36,192 bases of DNA from an uncultured Dorea sp. (GTDB lineage: Bacteria; Bacillota; Clostridia; Lachnospirales; Lachnospiraceae), in NCBI GenBank assembly GCA_910584265.1, contig CAJTZE010000035.1:1-36192 (forward strand). The letters run 5' to 3'. Numbering within the stretch: the first letter of the stretch is position 1; each line of letters opens with the position of its first letter. This document shows positions 6,722 through 14,783 of the stretch, one piece after another. A model generated the notes under the pieces. It did not search any database. It worked only from the letters and a program-made list of their open reading frames with translations, and was not told where the DNA came from. Position numbers and translations under genes: made by a program.

Positions 6722-9151
6722 ATGAAGAAAAAATTGACACATGCAGGGACGCTGGCTGTGATATTTATACTGGCAGTCCTTTATTTTGAATATATGACCG
6801 GCAGGGGCAGTGATGACATGACGGCGGATATTGGAAATGCGACGCTTCCCAGGCTCTATTTTTCTGTGGAGGGATACCGGCTGAATCCGATGAACGGATA
6901 TACGCGGAAAATGGATATTTCCAGCATGCGGGACAGTATTACGCCGGTGATGAACAATCAGCTTGCCATGAACATGGAGGCGGAAGAGAGGACGATAGCA
7001 TCTGTTGATTATGTGGTATACACGCTGGATGGCGAGACAAAGCTTTATGAGAATCATCTTGCGTCCGCGGCAGAGCAGATGACGCTGACCTTTGAGGAAG
7101 GGATCCTGAATCAGGAACGGATGATGCTGGTAACGCTGCATTCGGATGGGGGGGATATTTACTATTATACGAGGGTGGTAACGCCGGGGGACTTCAATCT
7201 GTCCTCCTGTCTGGATTATGTATATAATTTCCATGAAAATGCATTGGCGAAGAATGAGAATACCGGTGTGGGAGCGGCGATAGAGCCGAACGGTGAGGGA
7301 GACAACAGTACATTTTCCCATGTGACGATCCACTCTAATTATGACCATGTGACATGGGGGGGGCTGGCTCCGCAGGTGACGGGAGAAGAGCGGTGGAAAA
7401 TCCTGGAGACGAACACTGCGTATACGTCGGTGCTTCTGGAGTATGAGGTAAACTGTATAGGAGAAGAGAACGAGACAGACCTGTATACGGTAAAGGAATT
7501 TTTCCGGGTACGTATGGCGCAAGGGATTATGTATCTGCTGAATTATGACCGCAGGATGGAACAGGTCTTTGACGGCAGCAGGAAGGTGCTGGATGAGAAG
7601 GGGCTTCTTTTAGGGATCGTGCCTGCGGATGTTCCGTATATGGTAAATTCTGAAGGCAGTATTGCGGCGTTCGTTCAGGCGGATGAGCTGTGGAGTTATG
7701 ATAGTGAGGAGGGCCGGCTTTCTCTGGTTTTCAGTTTCCGTGATGCGGAAAATACGGACAGCCGGAGTAAGATATCGGATCACAATATCCGGATTCTCAG
7801 TATGGATAAAAAGGGAAATATGACCTTTGCAGTATCTGGATATATGAACCGGGGCGCCCACGAAGGACAGGTGGGCATAGACATTTACTACTATGATATA
7901 GAAGCGAACAGCATAGAAGAGAAAGCATTTATTCCAAGCAATAAGGCGGCAGCAATTGCAGAGGAGGAGTTTGGAAAGTTTGCTTATTACAGCGTGAAAC
8001 GGGATTATCTATATATGCTGGCCGGGGGAACGCTTTATGAGGTTGACGTGGATAAGAACTGGGATGAGCCGGTAATTTCTGACTTGAAAGAAGGGCAGTA
8101 CGTTATGTCGGAAAACGGCCAGTGGGCGGCGTATCAGACCGGCGGCAGTCTGGAAAGTTCTGATCAGGTAATTGTGAGGGATCTGAATGCCGATGAAGAA
8201 TACAAGATTGAAGCAGTTGAGGGGGAGAGCGTTATCCCTCTGGGGTTTGTGGGAGACGATTTTGTGTACGGCCGGGCAAAGCAGTCGGAAACAGGAGCGG
8301 CCATCAGCGGTGAAAAGGTGGTTCCCATGTATCTGGTTGAGATACGTAATTCGGAAAATGAACTGATCAAGAGCTATGATCCGGGCGAATACCGTGTGAC
8401 AGGGGCAGAGGCTGGCAGCGGAATGATCACTCTTTATAGAGCGGTTAAAAATGAAGACACGTATATTGGAGCAGAAGCGGATTATATAACGAGTAGTGAG
8501 GAGAAGGAAGAAAGCGGTGTTACGCTGGAATCCTATGTTTCGGATTTGAAGAAAACACAAATGCGTCTCACATTTGCAGATGGAATGAAAGAGAAAAAAG
8601 CCAGGGTGCTGAAACCGAAGCAGATGCTGCATGATAATCCGGCGCTGCCGGAATTTGATGAAGACTCCACAGAACATGGATATTGTGTATATGGGCTTGG
8701 CGAACTACAGGGTATTTATAAGGAGGCTGGAGAGGCGGTCCGGAACGCAGACAGTGTAAGCGGTGTGGTAATTACAAACGGCCAGTATGTATGGGAGAGA
8801 GGAAACAGATATCTGGCTTATCAGATTACAGGGCAGGATGAACTGCTCGCGTACATACAGAACGGGCTTGCGGCAGGAACACCGCCGCTTGAGGTTTTGA
8901 ATGAGCTGTCAGGCGGTAAGGCGGTTGAACTGTCAGGCTGCAGAGCAGAGCATATCTGCTATCTGATTAATAAAGGAACGCCGGTAATCAGTGTGCGGAA
9001 AGGAGAGGCTCCGCTTATTTTGACCGGATTTGATGAGAATCAGGTGATTTATATCAATACGGCGGATGGACAGATATTGGCAATGCCGAAGGAACAGATG
9101 GATCAGATTATGATGCAGGAAGGAAATGAATATATAGGGTATCTGCTGTAG
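6722..9151 (+). CDS. Membrane-anchored hypothetical surface protein with C39-like C-terminus
   Basis: 809 aa. An N-terminal hydrophobic segment (~8-25) after three lysines is a signal anchor, so most of the protein is outside the cell. Residues ~50-280 are beta-rich. Residues ~300-570 contain repeated 'Y-S-Y/W-D...' strand patterns that resemble a beta-propeller. The last ~110 residues, with 'L-S-G-C-R-A-E-H-I-C-Y-L-I-N-K-G-T-P-V' and 'L-I-L-T-G-F-D...V-I-Y-I-N', fit a peptidase C39/papain-like fold, but the position where the catalytic His is expected before 'L-T-G-F-D' is Leu, so it is probably non-enzymatic. The likely ribosome binding site, AGGAG (6705-6709), is 12 nt from the ATG; an intervening ATG at 6713 makes only Met-Lys-stop. 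Probably cotranscribed with the methyltransferase. Function unknown. Confidence 0.7.
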   Translation: MKKKLTHAGTLAVIFILAVLYFEYMTGRGSDDMTADIGNATLPRLYFSVEGYRLNPMNGYTRKMDISSMRDSITPVMNNQLAMNMEAEERTIASVDYVVYTLDGETKLYENHLASAAEQMTLTFEEGILNQERMMLVTLHSDGGDIYYYTRVVTPGDFNLSSCLDYVYNFHENALAKNENTGVGAAIEPNGEGDNSTFSHVTIHSNYDHVTWGGLAPQVTGEERWKILETNTAYTSVLLEYEVNCIGEENETDLYTVKEFFRVRMAQGIMYLLNYDRRMEQVFDGSRKVLDEKGLLLGIVPADVPYMVNSEGSIAAFVQADELWSYDSEEGRLSLVFSFRDAENTDSRSKISDHNIRILSMDKKGNMTFAVSGYMNRGAHEGQVGIDIYYYDIEANSIEEKAFIPSNKAAAIAEEEFGKFAYYSVKRDYLYMLAGGTLYEVDVDKNWDEPVISDLKEGQYVMSENGQWAAYQTGGSLESSDQVIVRDLNADEEYKIEAVEGESVIPLGFVGDDFVYGRAKQSETGAAISGEKVVPMYLVEIRNSENELIKSYDPGEYRVTGAEAGSGMITLYRAVKNEDTYIGAEADYITSSEEKEESGVTLESYVSDLKKTQMRLTFADGMKEKKARVLKPKQMLHDNPALPEFDEDSTEHGYCVYGLGELQGIYKEAGEAVRNADSVSGVVITNGQYVWERGNRYLAYQITGQDELLAYIQNGLAAGTPPLEVLNELSGGKAVELSGCRAEHICYLINKGTPVISVRKGEAPLILTGFDENQVIYINTADGQILAMPKEQMDQIMMQEGNEYIGYLL

Positions 9152-9169
9152 GACTTCGGCAGATACCCT
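9136..9169. terminator. Inverted repeat between convergent genes, possible terminator
   Basis: An 11-bp perfect inverted repeat, AGGGTATCTGC (9136-9146) and GCAGATACCCT (9159-9169), with a 12-nt loop, overlaps the last codons of the 809-aa gene and faces the end of queT. No long T-run follows on either strand, so termination is inferred from position rather than from a classical signal. Confidence 0.4.
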
Positions 9170-9184
9170 GCAGGAGAAGCGGCT

Positions 9185-9676
9185 TTAGGCCGTTTCTTTG
9201 AAAATCAGGCCCTGATAACGGCTCAGGGCAGTATACAGGATCATGCCGAGGATACCGCAGGAGATTACTTCCCCGATACCGACGGTAAACATCATAAAGG
9301 GAATCGGAAGATTGACTCCATAGCCGAAACGCAGAACGAAAGGTACAATAACTGTGTTGGCGGCGATGGGAGGAATCGGTCCCAGTATAGGCTTTTGTTC
9401 TCTGAGGGAATACGTAAGCAGGGCTCCGATCAGGGTTGCGGCGCTGCCGAAAACAATATCCGGCAGGATAGCTCCGCCTAAAATATTGCCGATCAGGCAT
9501 CCGATAAAGAGGCCGGGTACTGCGGCCGGCGTGAACAGAGGCAGGATCGTGAGTGCCTCGGAAATGCGCACCTGAATCTCGCCGAATGAAAACGGCGCGA
9601 ACAGGTAAGTCAGCACAACATAGATGGCGGCAATCATTGATGCCTGGGCTAGAAAGGTTACATTTTTGTTTTTCAT
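9185..9676 (-). CDS. queT: QueT family transporter, queuosine-precursor uptake (ECF S component)
   Basis: 163 aa, start ATG at 9676-9674 with AAGGAG 8 nt upstream. It is highly hydrophobic with five to six membrane helices, and starts 'L-A-Q-A-S-M-I-A-A-I-Y-V-V-L-T'. The signature 'F-G-E-I-Q-V-R-I-S-E-A-L' followed by 'G-L-F-I-G-C-L-I-G-N' is typical of QueT, the substrate-binding S component thought to take up preQ1 or related queuosine precursors with a shared EcfA-A'-T module encoded elsewhere. Length matches the family. The gene stands alone, divergent from the str operon, under a structured leader RNA that supports control by preQ1. Confidence 0.93.
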   Translation of the reverse strand: MKNKNVTFLAQASMIAAIYVVLTYLFAPFSFGEIQVRISEALTILPLFTPAAVPGLFIGCLIGNILGGAILPDIVFGSAATLIGALLTYSLREQKPILGPIPPIAANTVIVPFVLRFGYGVNLPIPFMMFTVGIGEVISCGILGMILYTALSRYQGLIFKETA

Positions 9677-9703
9677 ATTCAGTTCTCCTTTAGTTTTGTT
9701 TTA

Positions 9704-9792
9704 CGAGTGGAAGGTCTCGAACACTCGGCACATTTAACGGCGGTGACCGCCGGAAAGCCCTATAGACCTTGGTTTTTGTGGGCTTTGCAACG
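9704..9792 (-). ncRNA. Structured leader RNA of queT, candidate preQ1 riboswitch (possibly class III)
   Basis: Read on the minus strand, the leader folds into three hairpins: AAAGCCC (9786-9780) with GGGCTTT (9760-9754); CGGCGG/CCGCCG closed by a 3-nt loop (9752-9738); and CGAGTG/CACTCG (9727-9704). The loop of the first hairpin carries AAGGTCT (9770-9764), perfectly complementary over 7 bp to AGACCTT (9717-9711) in the loop of the third, so a pseudoknot or kissing interaction is likely. The first loop also has an A-rich ACAAAAACC segment. The Shine-Dalgarno sequence lies ~15 nt further on, outside the knot. QueT genes are known targets of preQ1 riboswitches, and an aptamer distant from the ribosome binding site is described for class III. 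The class assignment is inference. Confidence 0.65.
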
Positions 9793-9798
9793 AATATG

Positions 9799-9827
9799 AG
9801 TATAGCATGGACAGGCTGAAAACTCAA
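9799..9827 (-). promoter_or_regulatory. queT promoter
   Basis: On the minus strand, -35 TTGAGT (9827-9822), 17-bp spacer, -10 TATACT (9804-9799). Transcription would begin near 9792, exactly at the 5' side of the structured leader. This fit supports both calls. Confidence 0.65.
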
Positions 9828-9957
9828 GCAGTTTTTGTGTCGGTAATTTGGCATCTCTGGTGTTCAGAGGTGTTTTTTGCGCTTATAGGAAATTATGAAT
9901 TTAAACCGGAAGAGGCGGAATTACATTGTTACAGTGTGTGCAAGTTGAAAAAACTCC

Positions 9958-9986
9958 TTGACATTTATCATAAAACATACTAAAAT
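9958..9986 (+). promoter_or_regulatory. str operon promoter
   Basis: Consensus -35 TTGACA (9958-9963), 17-bp spacer, -10 TAAAAT (9981-9986). Predicted transcription start ~9993 gives a ~90-nt leader to rpsL. This is the best-matching promoter in the window, as expected for ribosomal protein genes. Confidence 0.8.
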
Positions 9987-9994
9987 AATCTGGC

Positions 9995-10018
9995 GTGCAT
10001 GAAAATGCATTGTTTTTT
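9995..10018 (+). promoter_or_regulatory. Small hairpin plus T-run at the start of the rpsL leader
   Basis: TGCAT (9996-10000), GAAA loop, ATGCA (10005-10009), then six T residues at 10013-10018, all within the first ~26 nt of the predicted transcript. It resembles a miniature intrinsic terminator, but the stem is short and A/T-rich, so an attenuation role is uncertain. Confidence 0.3.
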
Positions 10019-10081
10019 GTGTGCGTATAGACATATTGATGTTTAACCAGTAACTTATTTTATTGTAGGAGGTGAAAAGAA

Positions 10082-10495
10082 ATGCCAACATTTAACCAGT
10101 TAGTTAGAAAAGGACGTCAGACTTATGCAAAGAAGTCTACTGCTCCGGCACTTCAGAAAGGGTACAATTCTTTAAGAAAAAGAGCAACAGATACTTCTGC
10201 TCCTCAGAAGAGAGGTGTCTGCACTGCAGTTAAGACAGCTACACCAAAGAAGCCGAACTCAGCGCTCAGAAAGATTGCCAGAGTCCGTCTTTCTAATGGA
10301 ATCGAAGTAACAAGCTATATCCCGGGTGAAGGACACAACCTTCAGGAGCATAGTGTTGTACTGATCCGCGGAGGGCGTGTGAAGGATCTTCCAGGTACCA
10401 GATACCACATTGTCAGAGGTACGCTTGATACCGCAGGCGTTGCCAAGAGACGTCAGGCCCGCTCCAAGTATGGTGCAAAGAGACCGAAAAAGTAA
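10082..10495 (+). CDS. rpsL: 30S ribosomal protein S12
   Basis: 137 aa, ATG 10082 preceded by AGGAGGTG. The universally conserved core is present: 'C-T-x-V-x-T-x-T-P-K-K-P-N-S-A-L-R-K' and, later, 'R-G-G-R-V-K-D-L-P-G-x-R-Y-H-I-V-R-G', the decoding-centre loops that hold the streptomycin-related lysines. The basic C-terminus, with repeated Arg and Lys, binds 16S rRNA. Both loops carry the wild-type residues (K in T-P-K-K-P-N and in R-V-K-D-L), so no streptomycin-resistance change is apparent. First gene of the str operon, followed after an unusually long 255-bp gap by rpsG. Confidence 0.98.
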   Translation: MPTFNQLVRKGRQTYAKKSTAPALQKGYNSLRKRATDTSAPQKRGVCTAVKTATPKKPNSALRKIARVRLSNGIEVTSYIPGEGHNLQEHSVVLIRGGRVKDLPGTRYHIVRGTLDTAGVAKRRQARSKYGAKRPKK

Positions 10496-10612
10496 TGCCT
10501 GAATTTTTTGTTAAGGCTGTTCTTCGTAACAGAGTGATGAAGAACTTCTATAATTGAATGGAATATTCACAAACAGAACTATGATGAAGTAAGTTGCAGG
10601 GTTTTAGATATG

Positions 10613-10646
10613 CATCCGCGGACAGACAATGCGTGTCTGGCGGATG
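10613..10646 (+). promoter_or_regulatory. Strong stem-loop in the rpsL-rpsG spacer
   Basis: CATCCGC (10613-10619) pairs with GCGGATG (10640-10646), and inside it CAGACA (10623-10628) pairs with TGTCTG (10634-10639) around an ATGCG loop, with a 3-nt bulge on the left arm. A second small hairpin, CTGTG/CACAG, lies at 10671-10685. No T-run follows, so it is not an intrinsic terminator. It may be an mRNA processing site or a binding site for a ribosomal protein such as S7; in E. coli S7 binds the S12-S7 spacer. The rest of the 255-bp gap shows no gene. Confidence 0.45.
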
Positions 10647-10750
10647 ATATCTCATTTGACAAAGTATGCCCTGTGCACTACACAGTATCATTAGAACGAC
10701 ACATGTGAGTACCGATGAATTAAATTAAGATATTTAAGGAGGGAAGAACC

Positions 10751-11221
10751 GTGCCACGTAAAGGACATACTCAAAAAAGAGATATTTTGGCGGATCCATT
10801 GTACAATAATAAAGTGGTTACAAAGCTTATCAACAACATTATGTTAGACGGTAAGAAGGGCGTAGCCCAGAAGATTGTATACGGAGCATTCGCGCGGGTT
10901 GAAGAGAAGAGCGGCAAGCCGGCTATCGAGGTGTTTGAGGAGGCTATGAATAATATTATGCCTGTACTCGAGGTTAAGGCAAGGCGTATCGGCGGCGCCA
11001 CATACCAGGTGCCGATCGAGGTAAGGGCTGACAGAAGACAGGCTCTGGCGCTTCGCTGGCTCACGATGTTTTCGCGCAAGAGAGGCGAGAAGACCATGGA
11101 GGAGAGACTTGCGAACGAGCTTATGGACGCAATGAATAACACAGGTGCATCTGTGAAGAGAAAAGAAGATATGCACAAGATGGCAGAGGCAAACAAGGCG
11201 TTTGCTCACTACCGTTTCTAA
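10751..11221 (+). CDS. rpsG: 30S ribosomal protein S7
   Basis: 156 aa, starting with GTG at 10751 behind AAGGAGGG. The N-terminal 'M-P-R-K-G' and the run 'D-P-x-Y-N-N-K-V-V-T-K-L-I-N-N-I-M-L-D-G-K-K' are typical of S7, as are 'R-R-I-G-G-A-T-Y-Q-V-P-I-E-V' and the C-terminal 'H-K-M-A-E-A-N-K-A-F-A-H-Y-R'. It nucleates assembly of the 30S head by binding 16S rRNA. Length equals the family norm. It sits between rpsL and fusA, with fusA beginning 15 bp after its stop. Confidence 0.98.
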   Translation: MPRKGHTQKRDILADPLYNNKVVTKLINNIMLDGKKGVAQKIVYGAFARVEEKSGKPAIEVFEEAMNNIMPVLEVKARRIGGATYQVPIEVRADRRQALALRWLTMFSRKRGEKTMEERLANELMDAMNNTGASVKRKEDMHKMAEANKAFAHYRF

Positions 11222-11236
11222 TTTTAGGAGGCAATA

Positions 11237-13357
11237 ATGGCTGGAAGAGAATATCCATTGGAGAGAACCAGAAATATCGGTATTATGGCACATATTGATG
11301 CTGGTAAGACGACGACTACAGAGCGTATTCTTTACTATACCGGTGTGAATCATAAGATTGGTGATACTCATGAGGGTACTGCGACTATGGACTGGATGGC
11401 CCAGGAGCAGGAAAGGGGTATCACAATTACTTCTGCCGCCACGACCTGTCACTGGACTTTGCAGGAGAACTGCAAGCCGAAGGAGGGTGCCCTTGAGCAC
11501 CGTATCAATATCATTGATACTCCGGGACACGTTGACTTTACTGTAGAGGTTGAGCGTTCGCTTCGTGTGCTGGACGGCGCTGTCGGTGTATTTTGCGCAA
11601 AAGGCGGTGTGGAACCTCAGTCAGAGAATGTATGGCGTCAGGCAGACACGTATAATGTACCGAGAATGGCTTTCATCAATAAGATGGACATTTTGGGTGC
11701 TGATTTCTACAATGCAGTAGACCAGATTAAGACCAGATTGGGCAAGAATGCAATCTGCATTCAGCTTCCGATCGGTAAAGAAGATGATTTCAAGGGAATC
11801 ATTGATTTGTTTGAGATGAAGGCCTATATCTATAATGATGATAAGGGTGATGATATCTCAATTGTAGACGTACCGGAAGATATGAAGGATGATGCTGAAT
11901 TATATCGTACAGAGCTGGTGGAGAAGATCTGCGAGCTGGACGATGATTTGATGATGGCATATCTGGAAGGGGAGGAGCCTTCTGCTGATGAGCTTAAAGC
12001 AGTTTTAAGAAAGGCAACCTGTACCTGTGATGCTGTTCCGGTATGCTGCGGAACAGCTTATAGAAACAAAGGCGTTCAGAAGCTTCTGGATGCAGTAATT
12101 GAATTTATGCCGTCCCCTCTTGACATTCCGGCTATTACCGGTACAGATGAGGACGGGAATGAAGTTGAAAGACATTCATCGGATGATGAGCCTTTCTCAG
12201 CACTTGCATTTAAGATCATGACAGATCCGTTTGTCGGTAAGCTGGCTTATTTCCGGGTGTATTCAGGAACCCTGAATTCCGGATCTTACGTATTGAATGC
12301 AACAAAGGGGAAGAAAGAACGTGTAGGACGTATTCTGCAGATGCATGCGAATAAGCGGGAAGAGCTTGACAAAGTATATTCCGGAGATATCGCGGCGGCA
12401 ATCGGATTTAAGCTGACGACTACAGGTGATACAATTTGTGATGAGCAGCATCCGGTAATCCTTGAGTCTATGGAGTTCCCGGAGCCGGTTATCGAGCTGG
12501 CGATCGAGCCGAAGACAAAGGCTTCTCAGGGCAAGCTTGGCGAGTCTCTTGCGAAGCTGGCGGAAGAGGATCCGACCTTCCGTGCACACACGGATCAGGA
12601 GACAGGCCAGACGATCATCGCGGGTATGGGTGAGCTTCACCTTGAGATTATCGTAGACAGACTTCTCCGCGAATTTAAGGTAGAGGCAAATGTGGGCGCG
12701 CCTCAGGTTGCATATAAAGAAGCATTTACCAAGGCTGTTGAGGTTGACAGCAAGTATGCGAAGCAGTCAGGCGGACGCGGACAGTATGGACACTGTAAGG
12801 TTAAATTTGAGCCTATGGATGCGAACGGCGAAGAGCTGTTTAAGTTTGAGTCTACTGTTGTCGGCGGTGCGATTCCGAAGGAATACATTCCGGCAGTAGG
12901 CGAGGGTATTGAGGAAGCTATGAAGTCCGGTATTCTGGGAGGATTTCCGGTAGTGGGCGTTCATGCTAACGTATATGACGGATCTTACCACGAAGTAGAC
13001 TCCAGTGAAATGGCATTCCATATTGCAGGATCTCTCGCGTTCAAGGATGCGATGAAGAAAGCGGCTCCGGTACTTCTTGAGCCTATCATGAAGGTAGAGG
13101 TAACCATGCCGGAGGAATATATGGGTGACGTTATCGGCGACATTAACTCGCGCCGCGGACGTATTGAAGGAATGGATGATCTGGGCGGCGGAAAGATCGT
13201 ACGCGGATTCGTACCGCTTTCCGAGATGTTTGGTTATTCTACAGATTTACGTTCCAGGACACAGGGACGCGGTAACTATTCTATGTTCTTCGAGAAGTAT
13301 GAACCAGTACCGAAGTCCGTTCAGGAGAAGGTATTGTCAGGAAAAGACGGTAAGTAA
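11237..13357 (+). CDS. fusA: Translation elongation factor G
   Basis: 706 aa, ATG 11237 after TAGGAGG. GTPase that drives ribosomal translocation. G1 'A-H-I-D-A-G-K-T-T-T' (~18-27), G2/switch I 'R-G-I-T-I-T-S-A-A', G3 'D-T-P-G-H-V-D-F', G4 'N-K-M-D' are all intact. Domains II-V follow, with the conserved 'G-G-R-G-Q-Y-G-H' in domain IV and the C-terminal 'R-S-x-T-Q-G-R-G' of domain V. The typical EF-G switch sequence and full length argue against a tetracycline-resistance paralogue. Cotranscribed with rpsL and rpsG, with a further promoter for tuf downstream. Confidence 0.98.
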   Translation: MAGREYPLERTRNIGIMAHIDAGKTTTTERILYYTGVNHKIGDTHEGTATMDWMAQEQERGITITSAATTCHWTLQENCKPKEGALEHRINIIDTPGHVDFTVEVERSLRVLDGAVGVFCAKGGVEPQSENVWRQADTYNVPRMAFINKMDILGADFYNAVDQIKTRLGKNAICIQLPIGKEDDFKGIIDLFEMKAYIYNDDKGDDISIVDVPEDMKDDAELYRTELVEKICELDDDLMMAYLEGEEPSADELKAVLRKATCTCDAVPVCCGTAYRNKGVQKLLDAVIEFMPSPLDIPAITGTDEDGNEVERHSSDDEPFSALAFKIMTDPFVGKLAYFRVYSGTLNSGSYVLNATKGKKERVGRILQMHANKREELDKVYSGDIAAAIGFKLTTTGDTICDEQHPVILESMEFPEPVIELAIEPKTKASQGKLGESLAKLAEEDPTFRAHTDQETGQTIIAGMGELHLEIIVDRLLREFKVEANVGAPQVAYKEAFTKAVEVDSKYAKQSGGRGQYGHCKVKFEPMDANGEELFKFESTVVGGAIPKEYIPAVGEGIEEAMKSGILGGFPVVGVHANVYDGSYHEVDSSEMAFHIAGSLAFKDAMKKAAPVLLEPIMKVEVTMPEEYMGDVIGDINSRRGRIEGMDDLGGGKIVRGFVPLSEMFGYSTDLRSRTQGRGNYSMFFEKYEPVPKSVQEKVLSGKDGK

Positions 13358-13399
13358 TAAATCGGGTCTTATTTTGTATGGAAAAAGTATGAAAAAGGC

Positions 13400-13428
13400 T
13401 TGAAAAACTGGGCGTTATGAAATATAAT
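13400..13428 (+). promoter_or_regulatory. Internal promoter for tuf
   Basis: -35 TTGAAA (13400-13405), 17-bp spacer, perfect -10 TATAAT (13423-13428), within the 142-bp fusA-tuf gap. Predicted start near 13435. No terminator separates fusA from it, so tuf would be transcribed both with the operon and on its own, which suits the high level of EF-Tu. Confidence 0.65.
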
Positions 13429-13499
13429 CAGAAATAGCCGAGTAAACTTGAAAAAATAAAATTGCCTGAAAAGGCGCTTGAATAAGGAGGATATTCAAA

Positions 13500-14693
13500 A
13501 TGGCAAAAGCTAAATTTGAAAGAACAAAACCACATTGTAATATCGGTACCATTGGCCACGTTGACCATGGTAAGACTACTCTTACAGCAGCAATTACAAA
13601 GGTTCTGTCTGAGAGAGTAGAGGGTAATGCAGCAGTAGCTTTCGATAATATCGATAAGGCTCCGGAAGAGAGAGAGCGTGGAATCACAATTTCTACAGCA
13701 CACGTTGAGTATGAGACAGCAAAGCGTCACTATGCACACGTTGACTGCCCAGGACATGCTGACTACGTTAAGAACATGATTACTGGTGCTGCTCAGATGG
13801 ACGGCGCTATTCTTGTAGTAGCTGCAACTGACGGTGTTATGGCTCAGACAAGTGAGCACATCCTGCTTTCTCGTCAGGTAGGCGTTCCTTATATCGTTGT
13901 ATTCATGAACAAGTGTGATATGGTAGACGACGAGGAGCTGCTTGAGTTAGTAGAGATGGAGATCCGTGAGAAGCTTGACGAGTATGAGTTCCCAGGCGAT
14001 GACACACCAATCATTCAGGGTTCTGCGCTTAAGGCTCTTGAGGATCCGGCTTCTGAGTGGGGCGATAAGATCATGGAGCTCATGGACACAGTTGATGAGT
14101 ATATTCCGGATCCACAGCGTGCTACGGATCAGCCATTCCTTATGCCAGTAGAGGATGTATTCACAATTACAGGCCGTGGTACTGTTGCTACAGGTAGAGT
14201 AGAGCGTGGAACAATCCACATCAACGAGGAAGTTGAGATTGTTGGTATTAAGGAAGAGAAGCAGAAGACTACTGTAACAGGTATCGAGATGTTCCGTAAA
14301 CTCCTTGACGAAGGTCAGGCTGGTGATAACATCGGTGCTCTTCTTCGTGGTATCAAGAGAGAGGATATTGAGAGAGGTCAGTGTCTGATCAAGCCAGGCA
14401 GCGTAACATGCCATACCAAGTGTACTGGTCAGGTTTACGTACTGACAAAGGACGAGGGTGGACGTCATACTCCATTCTTCAACAACTATCGTCCACAGTT
14501 CTACTTCAGAACAACAGACGTAACAGGTGTCTGCAACCTTCCAGACGGTGTAGAGATGTGTATGCCTGGCGATAACGTAGAGATGACAGTAGAGCTGATT
14601 CATCCAGTAGCTATGGAGCAGGGTCTTCGTTTCGCTATCCGTGAGGGTGGCAGGACTGTAGGTTCAGGACGTGTGGCTACGATTATTGAGTAA
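13500..14693 (+). CDS. tuf: Translation elongation factor Tu
   Basis: 397 aa, ATG 13500 after AAGGAGG. GTPase that carries aminoacyl-tRNA to the ribosome. It has G1 'G-H-V-D-H-G-K-T-T' (~19-27), switch I 'E-R-E-R-G-I-T-I', G3 'D-C-P-G-H-A-D-Y', G4 'N-K-C-D', then the two beta-barrel domains with 'T-G-R-G-T-V-A-T-G-R-V' and the C-terminal 'E-G-G-R-T-V-G-S-G-R-V'. Length and order are standard. Third-position choice is visibly different from its neighbours (more uniform, T-rich), as expected for a very highly expressed gene. Followed by a good terminator. Confidence 0.99.
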   Translation: MAKAKFERTKPHCNIGTIGHVDHGKTTLTAAITKVLSERVEGNAAVAFDNIDKAPEERERGITISTAHVEYETAKRHYAHVDCPGHADYVKNMITGAAQMDGAILVVAATDGVMAQTSEHILLSRQVGVPYIVVFMNKCDMVDDEELLELVEMEIREKLDEYEFPGDDTPIIQGSALKALEDPASEWGDKIMELMDTVDEYIPDPQRATDQPFLMPVEDVFTITGRGTVATGRVERGTIHINEEVEIVGIKEEKQKTTVTGIEMFRKLLDEGQAGDNIGALLRGIKREDIERGQCLIKPGSVTCHTKCTGQVYVLTKDEGGRHTPFFNNYRPQFYFRTTDVTGVCNLPDGVEMCMPGDNVEMTVELIHPVAMEQGLRFAIREGGRTVGSGRVATIIE

Positions 14694-14712
14694 TCAGTAA
14701 AAAGCTAGATTT

Positions 14713-14748
14713 AAAAGGGCTTTCCGAGAAATCAGGAAGCCCTTTTTT
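14713..14748 (+). terminator. Intrinsic terminator of the str operon
   Basis: AAGGGCTTTCC pairs with GGAAGCCCTT (one bulged T) around a GAGAAATCA loop, followed at once by TTTTTT. It lies 20 bp after the tuf stop. Confidence 0.9.
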
Positions 14749-14783
14749 GAAATTTTGCAACAGTGAAAAAGTTGTAAGCGGTG

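Noticed and set aside
5676..7522. Long minus-strand open frames opposite the methyltransferase and surface-protein genes
   Set aside because: They lie antisense to well-supported genes, have His/Arg/Ile-rich low-complexity composition, and show no ribosome binding sites or domains.
9680..9830. queT leader as a tRNA or T-box
   Set aside because: No cloverleaf, no acceptor or anticodon arms, and no T-box core sequence; the hairpins and loop-loop complement fit a small-molecule riboswitch better.
10656..10691. TTGACA in the rpsL-rpsG spacer as an internal promoter
   Set aside because: No acceptable -10 lies at 16-18 bp (the position holds TACACA), so it is probably chance.
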